The notes beneath the pieces are model-generated. The model did not search any database. It was not told the DNA's origin and worked only from the letters and a program-made list of their open reading frames with translations. Both the position numbers and the translations under genes were made by a program. Source: Verrucomicrobiales bacterium (GTDB taxonomy: Bacteria > Verrucomicrobiota > Verrucomicrobiia > Limisphaerales > UBA11320). Taken from it: a stretch of 11,924 nucleotides of DNA. Location of the stretch: contig DMJJ01000541.1 in NCBI GenBank assembly GCA_003452185.1, positions 1 to 11,924 on the forward strand, written 5' to 3'. Shown piece after piece: positions 1 to 6,074 of this stretch (positions within the stretch are counted from its first letter, which is position 1; each line of letters starts with the position of its first letter).

Positions 1-560
1 GCCTCCCCAACTGCCACAACATCGACTGCAACGACCGCCGATACACACGTTTTTGGGAGCGGATGGCCGGGCTCGGGCTTCCCCTCCTGGCCCACACCGG
101 GGGCGAACACACCCTGCCGGTCGTCCGGCCCGACCTCGCCGATCCCAGGACCCTGACCCTCCCCCTGGAGTGCGGTGTCACGGTGATCGCCGCCCACTGC
201 GCCACGCGGAGCGGATTGCGGGACCCCGACTACTTTCCCCACTTCGTTGAGATGACCCGACGACATCCCAACCTCTACGGCGATTCCAGCGCGTTCAACC
301 TCCCGATGCGCGGAGCTCACGTGCGGGAGTGCCTTTCCAACCCGCTACGTTCCCGCATCCTCCACGGCAGCGATTTTCCAGTCCCCATCCAGGGCCTCTG
401 GGCGTGGGTGCGCGGGCACCTCGGGTGGCGGGCCTACCGGGAGTGCGCCAGGATCCAAAACCCGTTCGAGCGGGACTATCAACTGAAGGTCGCCATGGGG
501 TTCGAGCCGCACCACTTCACCCGGGCCCTCTCGCTCTTCCGCAACCCCTCCCTTCCCTGA
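1..560 (+). CDS. Amidohydrolase-family (TIM-barrel) metal-dependent hydrolase, 3' part
   Basis: The reading frame is open from the left edge (first whole codon at base 3) to a TGA at 558-560, giving 185 C-terminal residues; the true start lies outside the window. It resembles the amidohydrolase_2 group of the metal-dependent hydrolase superfamily. Counted from the first whole codon, candidate metal or active-site residues are the His in LAHTGGEH (about residue 31), the His in IAAHCAT (about 65) and the Asp in LHGSDFP (about 124). These match the usual pattern of a strand-4/5 His, a strand-6 His and a strand-8 Asp. The Met at base 63 is internal: recognisable protein sequence (NCHNIDCNDRRY) continues upstream of it. 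The substrate cannot be told; hydrolysis or decarboxylation of a small cyclic or carboxylated compound is usual for the family. Family assignment is fairly sure, function is not. Confidence 0.8.
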   Translation, partial: LPNCHNIDCNDRRYTRFWERMAGLGLPLLAHTGGEHTLPVVRPDLADPRTLTLPLECGVTVIAAHCATRSGLRDPDYFPHFVEMTRRHPNLYGDSSAFNLPMRGAHVRECLSNPLRSRILHGSDFPVPIQGLWAWVRGHLGWRAYRECARIQNPFERDYQLKVAMGFEPHHFTRALSLFRNPSLP

Positions 561-649
561 AAAGTCCCCAGCCCCTCCGAAGGCCAGCCGCAACGCCAAC
601 TCGAACTCCCCTCCCGGTCGCGGTGGACGATCGATCGGGAGTGAACGGG

Positions 650-706
650 AAAAAAAGAGAAAAAAAAACCGGGCTGCGCAGTCAGAGGATGACCGTCGCA
701 ACCCGG
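650..706 (-). terminator. Strong intrinsic (Rho-independent) terminator facing left
   Basis: Read on the minus strand, bases 706-697 pair with 678-669 over ten positions, including one T-G wobble (701 with 674). A further four-base pair step (693-690 with 684-681) sits inside it around a five-base loop. The stem is followed directly by nine T, then CTC, then seven T (plus-strand A-tracts 660-668 and 650-656). On the plus strand the same stem has a C-A mismatch and no T-tract after it, so the minus direction is favoured. No minus-strand protein gene lies upstream of it, which implies that a non-coding transcript ends here. Confidence 0.75.
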
Positions 707-918
707 GGAATTTCGAATTAATACAGTAGTAGGCTTCCGTGGGTTTCCCGGGTCTGGTCTGTATCGTCCGAACCCGGAAATTCTAAAAGTGGTCTGACAA
801 AGATCGAAAGCCTGATGTGCTCAACCCCACTGGTGGAACACGCGCCTATTTGAGCCGCATCCCCACCCCGGGTCAAGGGGGCAGGCAAACCAAACGGAAG
901 GTATCATCCCCGTTGCGA
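669..918 (-). ncRNA. Candidate structured non-coding RNA (unassigned; possibly 6S-like)
   Basis: Bases 734-746 and 887-900 form a 12-pair closing stem (7 + 5 pairs around a 1x2 internal loop). Inside it, 748-753 pairs with 772-777. A three-way junction has 810-813 with 883-886, then 814-824 with 850-861 (10 pairs with a small bulge), and a short C4/G4 hairpin at 866-869/877-880. Strand is uncertain. The terminator ending at 650 favours minus, as does a minus -10-like TCTAAT (plus 925-930). Extra G-U pairs in some stems (792-804, 790-806, 818-857) favour plus. I recognise no tmRNA, RNase P or SRP RNA signature. An alternative fold, with 868-873 pairing to 772-777, gives a rod with a large central bubble and about 167 bases between closing-stem ends. 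That is reminiscent of 6S RNA, but primary-sequence support is weak. The 5' end is a guess from the putative promoter. Confidence 0.42.
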
Positions 919-924
919 TGTGAC

Positions 925-953
925 ATTAGATTGAGTGATGTTACGGTTGTGTT
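925..953 (-). promoter_or_regulatory. Possible sigma-70-type promoter for the candidate RNA
   Basis: On the minus strand TCTAAT (925-930, five of six matches to the -10 consensus) lies 17 bases after AACACA (948-953, only three of six to the -35 consensus). Transcription would begin near 918, about 18 bases before the closing stem of the structured block. The -35 is weak, so this rests mostly on position. Confidence 0.25.
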
Positions 954-1015
954 TCTTTAGGCCTGCTAAGTGACGGAGGCTGTTCATCCCAACGCGTTTA
1001 CGGGGCGGTGGGGGG

Positions 1016-1043
1016 AGGAGCGACTTCGGGTTGCGCCGCTCCT
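1016..1043 (+). promoter_or_regulatory. Hairpin in the leader of the beta-propeller dehydrogenase gene
   Basis: AGGAGCG (1016-1022) pairs perfectly with CGCTCCT (1037-1043) over a 14-base loop, 23 bases before the ATG at 1067. An alternative inner stem with a TTCGG loop is also possible. There is no T-tract, so it is not a terminator. It could affect ribosome access, but could also be chance in such GC-rich DNA. Confidence 0.3.
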
Positions 1044-1066
1044 GCCCGGGTGGGTAGTGTTGGCGA

Positions 1067-2398
1067 ATGAACCGATTTGTCGCGATGAGACCGGTTATTT
1101 TGATCCTGGCGGCCTTTTTCTGGGTGGTTTCCCCTGTTTGGGCGGCGACCACGGTGCGGTTGAGGTTGCTCGCGGAGGGGTTTGTTTCCCCCACGGCGCT
1201 GGTGCCGGTGTCGGCGGCTGCGGGGCAGGTGTTGGTGGCCGACCAGCCGGGGCGGGTGAGCGTGGTGGAGCCGGACGGCACGGTGCAGGAGGAGCCGTTC
1301 TTGGACCTGCGGGGGCGGATGATCGAGCTGAAGGATGGATTTGACGAGCGCGGGTTGCTCGGGATGGCGCTGCATCCGAAGTTTTCGCAGAACGGCAAGG
1401 TGTACGTGTACTACAGCGCGCCGCGCCGGGAGGTGATGCCGACGAACTGGGATTGCACCAGCCGCCTCTCCGAGTTTCAGCTCATCAAGCCGGGCGGGGC
1501 GCTCGTGGTGAACCCCGCGTCGGAACGGGTGTTGCTGGAGATCGACAAGCCCTGGTTCAACCACAACGGGGGGTGTCTCGCCTTCGGCCCGGACGGGTTT
1601 CTATACCTCTCGACCGGCGACGGCGGGAACGGCAACGGGACGGGGCGTGGGCATTCCCCGATCAGCAACGGCCAGGACCTGACGACGCTGCTTGGCAAGG
1701 TGCTCCGGATCGATGTCGATGGCGGCTCCCCCTATCGGATTCCCTCCGACAATCCGTATGCAAAGCGGGGAGGCCGGCCGGAGATCTTCGCCTATGGGTT
1801 TCGCAACCCGTGGCGAATGAGTTTCGACCGGGGTGGCGCGCATGAGCTGTTCGTGGGGGACATCGGGCAGGACCAGTACGAGGAGGTGGATATCGTGGTC
1901 AAAGGGGGGAACTATGGTTGGTTTCTGCGGGAGGGGCGTCATTGCTTCAACCCCGAGGATCCGAAAAACGCGCCGGCCGCCTGCCCGACCACCGGGGCGG
2001 ATGGAAAGCCGCTCATCGATCCGATCCTGGAGTACAAGAACCCGAACCGTTTCATGAACGACCCCGAGGCGGGCGGCATCAGCGTCATGGGGGGGTATGT
2101 CTATCGTGGCAAGCTGATCCCCGCGTTTGCGGGCAAGTATGTGTTCGGCGATTGGTCGAAGAGCTGGGGAGTCCCGATGGGGATGGTCTTTCTTGCGACG
2201 CGTCCCGAGGCGGGCAAGGGGGCTTTGGGGTGGGTGCGGGAGACGCTCAAGGTCGAGATGGAGGAGGGGGGAGCCTTCAAGGGGTATATCACCGGGTTTG
2301 GCGAGGATGCCTCCGGGGAGCTTTATCTCTTTACCAATGCCAGCAACGGCCTCGTCGGCAGGACAGGCAAGGTGTACAAGCTGGTCGGGGGTCAGTAG
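1067..2398 (+). CDS. Secreted PQQ-dependent sugar (glucose/sorbosone) dehydrogenase-like beta-propeller protein
   Basis: This 443-residue protein belongs to the soluble glucose/sorbosone dehydrogenase (GSDH) and HHIP-like six-bladed beta-propeller family. Members oxidise sugars or aldoses with PQQ outside the cytoplasm. An N-terminal signal peptide is clear: a hydrophobic stretch at about residues 10-25, ending VWA with probable cleavage after residue 26. Family motifs are visible: VADQPGRV near 57, GLLGMALHP near 97, FNHNGGCLAFGPDG near 164-177 with the likely catalytic His166, YLSTGDGG, IFAYGFRNPWR near 240-250 with a conserved Arg, and GNYGW near 281. Four cysteines (130, 170, 293, 306) suggest exported disulfides, as in HHIP-like members. 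A second in-frame Met at residue 7 (base 1085) is an alternative start; neither has a convincing Shine-Dalgarno. No PQQ synthesis gene is nearby. The real substrate is unknown. It converges with the ispD gene, 25 bases away, with no obvious terminator between. Confidence 0.87.
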   Translation: MNRFVAMRPVILILAAFFWVVSPVWAATTVRLRLLAEGFVSPTALVPVSAAAGQVLVADQPGRVSVVEPDGTVQEEPFLDLRGRMIELKDGFDERGLLGMALHPKFSQNGKVYVYYSAPRREVMPTNWDCTSRLSEFQLIKPGGALVVNPASERVLLEIDKPWFNHNGGCLAFGPDGFLYLSTGDGGNGNGTGRGHSPISNGQDLTTLLGKVLRIDVDGGSPYRIPSDNPYAKRGGRPEIFAYGFRNPWRMSFDRGGAHELFVGDIGQDQYEEVDIVVKGGNYGWFLREGRHCFNPEDPKNAPAACPTTGADGKPLIDPILEYKNPNRFMNDPEAGGISVMGGYVYRGKLIPAFAGKYVFGDWSKSWGVPMGMVFLATRPEAGKGALGWVRETLKVEMEEGGAFKGYITGFGEDASGELYLFTNASNGLVGRTGKVYKLVGGQ

Positions 2399-2423
2399 CA
2401 GCAGACCCGCCGGGCGAGGGGCG

Positions 2424-3134
2424 TCAGCCGCCGCGGGCCGTGGGGGGCTTCGGTTCGGCGGCGTCGATCCAGGCTTCGATCAAGGGGAGGTCCTCCGGCA
2501 GGGTGACTTTCGGGTTGGGAGCACGGGAGGGAACGAGCTGGACCGGCTGGCCGATCAGCTCACAGGCCGCGGTGTCGTCCGTGACCCGGGCTCCCTGGCG
2601 GCGCACCTCGGCGAGGGCGCGTCGAAGGATCGGGACCTGGAAGGTCTGCGGGGTCTGGACCGACCAGAGCCGCGAGCGGTCGAGATGCCGCGCGATCGTG
2701 GCCCCGTCGCAGGACTCCTTGATCGTGTCCGTGACGGGCTGCGCGGCGACGGCGGCTCCATGGGCCCGCGCCGCGGCGATACACCCGGTGATGAGCTCGG
2801 GGGCGACGCATGGGCGGGCGCCGTCGTGGATCAGGACCACCTGCGCCGCGGGGGAAATTGCTTCCAGCCCGTTCCAGACCGAGTCCTGTCGCTCGGCCCC
2901 CCCGTGGGCGAGGCGGTACGGCTTGGTCGCCCCGATCTGGCGGCCCAGCTCCTCGAAGGCCTGCTCCAGCCCCGGGCGCACCACGAGCACCACCTCGTCC
3001 ACCCCGGAATGGCGGTCGAACCGCCGCCAGGCATGTCCGACCACCGGCAGGCCGCGGATCTCGAGGAAGAGCTTGTCCCTGTCCGGGCCAAACCGGGTGC
3101 CCCGTCCTGCGGCAACGATCACTGCGGAAGTCAT
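2424..3134 (-). CDS. ispD: 2-C-methyl-D-erythritol 4-phosphate cytidylyltransferase
   Basis: IspD joins CTP and MEP to make CDP-methylerythritol, the third step of the cytosolic MEP route to isoprenoids. At 236 residues it has normal family length, and the frame starts right at the nucleotide-binding motif AVIVAAGRGTRFG (residues 4-16) with Lys21 following. Other signatures are GGAERQDSV (78-86), IHDGARP (102-108, metal-binding Asp104), PVTDTIK (133-139), TPQTF (161-165), VTDDTAACE (184-192) and NPKVT (207-211, the substrate-binding Lys209). The frame remains open upstream for 77 more codons, but those overlap the end of recJ and are low-complexity Ser/Arg/Pro sequence, so I place the start at 3134. 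No Shine-Dalgarno is visible. It lies 49 bases after recJ and is probably the last gene of the leftward run. IspF, often fused or adjacent, is absent here. Confidence 0.94.
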   Translation of the reverse strand: MTSAVIVAAGRGTRFGPDRDKLFLEIRGLPVVGHAWRRFDRHSGVDEVVLVVRPGLEQAFEELGRQIGATKPYRLAHGGAERQDSVWNGLEAISPAAQVVLIHDGARPCVAPELITGCIAAARAHGAAVAAQPVTDTIKESCDGATIARHLDRSRLWSVQTPQTFQVPILRRALAEVRRQGARVTDDTAACELIGQPVQLVPSRAPNPKVTLPEDLPLIEAWIDAAEPKPPTARGG

Positions 3135-3183
3135 GAGTTGAGGAGGGTCTTGGGGGTGTGGGTGGGAGAGGCCTGGCCGTGGC

Positions 3184-4914
3184 TCAGGAGACCGTTGGGC
3201 GCCAATCGAGGACATTGAGTTGCACGTGTGTGGTGCCGTTGTACTCGTTGAGCTTCGGGGCAAACGCAAGGTCAAACGTCCCCACGGGGAGCGGGAGGTC
3301 TCCGGCTCCCCACCAGATCGCCTCGACCGGCTGGGCTCCCGGCTGGGTGATCCAGAGCTTGGCATGCTTGCGATCCGCCCCGATCCGCTGGAGCGGACGA
3401 TGATGCATGCACCCGCGGCACCAGAGCTGGACGGCGGGGTTTCCCATGCCGGTTTGCTGCAGCCGGCCCAGCTCCTCGATCCGGTCGCGGGTCAAGTCCC
3501 GCACCCGCACCTCGGCGTCGAGGCGCAGCCGGGGCTGAAGCTGCTCCGGCGTCAGGGTGCGGCGGGCGATCTGGTTGAGCCGCTCGCGAAGCTCGTTGAC
3601 CCGGGAGGGCTGGAGGCTGAGCCCCGCTGCCATGGCGTGCCCCCCGTGTCTCACCAGGAGATCGGAACATTCCCGGAGGGCGGCCGCGAGGTCGAAGCCC
3701 TCGATGCTCCTTCCTGAACCACGCCACTCGTGGCCGTCGCCCCCGAGGACAATCGAGGGACGGTAGAATTCATGGCAGATCCGGGAAGCGACGATCCCCA
3801 CCACCCCGATGTGCCAGAGCAGATCCCCCTCGATGATGACGAAATCCTCCCCGGGATCGAACCGGGTTCTGAGGCTGCCGAGCACCTGGTCGACAATGCC
3901 CCGTTCGATGGTCTGGCGCTCCCGGTTGCAGGTGTCGAGGCTCTGGGCCAGGGGGAGGGCGGTCGGGAGGTCGGGGGCCAGGAGAAGGTCGAGGGCGGCG
4001 GTGGCCGTCTCGAGTCTGCCGGCGGCGTTGAGCCGGGGAGCGAGCTGGAATCCAACCTCGTACCCCTGCACCCGCCGCTCGATCCCCGCCACCTGCATGA
4101 GGGCGAGGAGCCCGGCCCGCCGGGTGCGGTTGATCCGCTCAAGCCCCGCCGTGACAAGAATCCGGTTCTCCCCGGTGAGCGGGACCAGATCCGCAATGGT
4201 TCCCAGGGCCACGAGATCCAGGGTCCCCTTGAGGTCGACCTCCAGAGCGCCGGGGAGGTTCTCCTCGCGGGCTTGCTTCACCACCGCGTGCGCCAGCTTG
4301 AAGGCGAGCCCCGCGGAGCAGAGCTCCCGGAAGGCCGGGGCCGATCCGTCCGCGGGGGCGAGATGCGGGTTGACCAGCGCGAGGGCGGCCGGTGGCGGCG
4401 TCGAGACCTGGTGATGGTCGAGCACGATCACATCCACCCCGCGGCCCTGGAGCCACGCGATCGATTCCACGGCCGTGGATCCGCAATCGACGGCCAGAAG
4501 CAGCGGCGCCGGGTACTTCGCCAGACAGTTTTCCACCGCGGACTGGGTCAGCCCGTATCCCTCCTCCATGCGGTGAGGGAGGTAGCAATCAACCTTCCAA
4601 CCCAGCCGGGTCAGGGTTTCGTAAAGCAGGGTGGTGGCGGTGACGCCGTCGACGTCGTAGTCCCCAAAGATCACGACGCCTTCGCCCCGGGACCGGGCTT
4701 CCAGGAGGCGGGTGACGGCGGCCCGAAGGTTGGGCAGCAGGAACGGATCGGCGAGGTTTCTCAGCTTCGGGTCGAGGAATTCCCGGATGGGGCCGGGCTC
4801 GCTCATGCCCCGGTTCAGCAGGCACTGGGCGAGGAGGGGGGAGACCTTCAGCTCGCGCGTGAGGAAATCCACAAGCACGGGCTGCTCCGGGGCCGTCATC
4901 CATCGAAACTTCAT
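3184..4914 (-). CDS. recJ: Single-stranded-DNA-specific 5'-3' exonuclease RecJ
   Basis: RecJ degrades single-stranded DNA 5' to 3' in RecF-pathway recombination and mismatch repair. The 576-residue length is close to E. coli RecJ. DHH-domain motifs are intact: VIFGDYDVDG (81-90, metal-binding Asp residues 85, 87, 89), AVDCGST (141-147), VLDHHQV (164-170, the DHH) and IADLVPL (240-246). The interdomain LAPRLNAAGR follows at 291-300. The DHHA1 domain carries HIGVVGIVASR (368-378), SGRSIEGFDL (400-409) and GGHAMAAG (424-431). A C-terminal OB-like region follows, with a TGMGNP motif at 488-493. I chose the ATG at 4914 because the KFRW segment directly after it looks like the family N-terminus; the frame stays open nine codons further (to 4941), and 4899 is another option. 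It is preceded by a 177-base GC-rich gap after terC, so it may have its own promoter, and is followed closely by ispD. Confidence 0.95.
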   Translation of the reverse strand: MKFRWMTAPEQPVLVDFLTRELKVSPLLAQCLLNRGMSEPGPIREFLDPKLRNLADPFLLPNLRAAVTRLLEARSRGEGVVIFGDYDVDGVTATTLLYETLTRLGWKVDCYLPHRMEEGYGLTQSAVENCLAKYPAPLLLAVDCGSTAVESIAWLQGRGVDVIVLDHHQVSTPPPAALALVNPHLAPADGSAPAFRELCSAGLAFKLAHAVVKQAREENLPGALEVDLKGTLDLVALGTIADLVPLTGENRILVTAGLERINRTRRAGLLALMQVAGIERRVQGYEVGFQLAPRLNAAGRLETATAALDLLLAPDLPTALPLAQSLDTCNRERQTIERGIVDQVLGSLRTRFDPGEDFVIIEGDLLWHIGVVGIVASRICHEFYRPSIVLGGDGHEWRGSGRSIEGFDLAAALRECSDLLVRHGGHAMAAGLSLQPSRVNELRERLNQIARRTLTPEQLQPRLRLDAEVRVRDLTRDRIEELGRLQQTGMGNPAVQLWCRGCMHHRPLQRIGADRKHAKLWITQPGAQPVEAIWWGAGDLPLPVGTFDLAFAPKLNEYNGTTHVQLNVLDWRPTVS

Positions 4915-5091
4915 CGTGTGGAAAGGCCTGGCTCCGGCCACGGCCCCGCCTCCCGGGGGAAGACCGGGATGGGGTTGCAGACGGGGTGTCTTGGCGGACT
5001 CACCCGGGGAGGGTAATCGGAGGGGGGCTGGAACACAATGGGGAGTTCCCGACGGGGGAGGCCCCGGGCGGCCGCCGCGCGCGGGCTTCCC

Positions 5092-6033
5092 TCACTCCCG
5101 GGGCTTGCGGCCCCGGCGGGCGAGCAGCACCGAGAGGAGGATCGATCCGAGGATGATGCCGGCCACGGTGATGAGCGTGATGTTGGTCGGGATGTGGAGC
5201 CGGTTTCCCGCGATCATCCGGATCCCGATGAAGACCAGCACCAGCGACAGGCCGTACTTGAGATGGCTGAAGCAGTCGAGCGCCTCGGCCAGCAGGAAGT
5301 ACAGGGAGCGAAGACCGAGGATCGCAAACACGTTCGAGGTGAAAATGATGAACGCATCCTGCGTGACCCCGAAGATCGCAGGGAGGCTGTCCGTGGCGAA
5401 CACCAGGTCGGTGGTCTCCACCATGATGAGGACAATTGCCAGCGGCGTGAGGGCCAGGACGTTATCCCACCGGGCCACGAACTGCTGCCCGACATAATCC
5501 GGGGTGATGGGGCAGAATCTCCGTGCCAGGCGGATGATCGGGTTGCGCTCCGGGTGGACTCCGTCACTGTCGGTCACCAGCATCTTCACGCCGGTGAAGA
5601 CCAGGAATGCCCCCAGGACCTCGAGAAGCCACTTCCACTGGGCCACCAGCAGCGAGCCGCCGCAGATCAAGGCCCCCCGCATCACGAGAGCCCCGAGGAT
5701 CCCCCAAAAGAGCACCCGGTGCTGATGGCGCGTGTCGACCTGAAAGTAGCGGAAGATGAGCGCAATGACGAACACGTTGTCCATCGAGAGGGAGACCTCG
5801 ACGATGTAGCCCGTGACAAACAGGGCCGCATTCTCCGCGTTCTGAAACCGGTAGATGTACCCGGCGAAGAGCATCGCCAGGCAGGCCCAGAGAAGGGTCC
5901 ACCCGACGGCCTCCCGGAACCGTACCACCCGGGCGGACCGGTGAAACACCCCCAGGTCGAGGGCGAGCATCACCAGGATGCAGCAGACAAACCCCGCCCA
6001 GTGCCAGAGGCTGATGTGTGGGGCCGCAGGCAT
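5092..6033 (-). CDS. TerC/Alx-family integral membrane protein
   Basis: This 313-residue protein has about eight or nine hydrophobic segments, spread along its length and starting near residues 11-28. It carries the hallmark acidic membrane motifs of the TerC family: VEVSLSMDNVFVIALIF (78-94) and ETTDLVFATDSLPAIFGVT (206-224), followed by LRSLYFLL and LKYGLSLVLVFIGIRM (258-273). Members such as E. coli Alx and Bacillus MeeF/MeeY are linked to manganese export and metal loading of exported proteins; TerC itself is linked to tellurite resistance. Length and motif order fit the Alx-like branch. Its position 41 bases after secDF fits a role coupled to secretion, which is inference. AAAGG seven bases before the ATG is the clearest ribosome binding site in this gene run. 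The gap is too short to hold a yybP-ykoY manganese riboswitch. Confidence 0.9.
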   Translation of the reverse strand: MPAAPHISLWHWAGFVCCILVMLALDLGVFHRSARVVRFREAVGWTLLWACLAMLFAGYIYRFQNAENAALFVTGYIVEVSLSMDNVFVIALIFRYFQVDTRHQHRVLFWGILGALVMRGALICGGSLLVAQWKWLLEVLGAFLVFTGVKMLVTDSDGVHPERNPIIRLARRFCPITPDYVGQQFVARWDNVLALTPLAIVLIMVETTDLVFATDSLPAIFGVTQDAFIIFTSNVFAILGLRSLYFLLAEALDCFSHLKYGLSLVLVFIGIRMIAGNRLHIPTNITLITVAGIILGSILLSVLLARRGRKPRE

Positions 6034-6074
6034 CTGCAGGCCTTTGCGTCGTGGTCGGGGTTACCCCGCGTCCC

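Noticed and set aside
345..701. Open minus-strand frame of 118 codons that starts near the left-facing terminator
   Set aside because: It begins inside the terminator stem and runs antisense to the hydrolase gene; composition is that of a shadow frame and no family is recognisable.
821..907. 28-codon minus-strand open frame inside the structured RNA block
   Set aside because: It could be a small peptide or leader, but it overlaps several stems, has no spaced Shine-Dalgarno and no recognisable features; chance is likely.
561..1066. tmRNA, RNase P RNA, SRP RNA or tRNA in the left gap
   Set aside because: I searched by eye for the CCA-ended acceptor, T-loop, GAGGAAAGTCC and GGAAGGAAGCAGC-type cores on both strands and found none.
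904..1564. Two minus-strand open frames over the start of the dehydrogenase gene
   Set aside because: They are antisense to a clear GSDH-family gene and have low-complexity Arg/His/Pro composition.
3135..3365. 77-residue N-terminal extension of IspD
   Set aside because: It overlaps recJ, is low-complexity and is not part of the IspD family; the start at 3134 gives a normal-length enzyme.
6034..6074. yybP-ykoY manganese riboswitch before the TerC-family gene
   Set aside because: The gap is only 41 bases, too short for the element, and no conserved core is seen.
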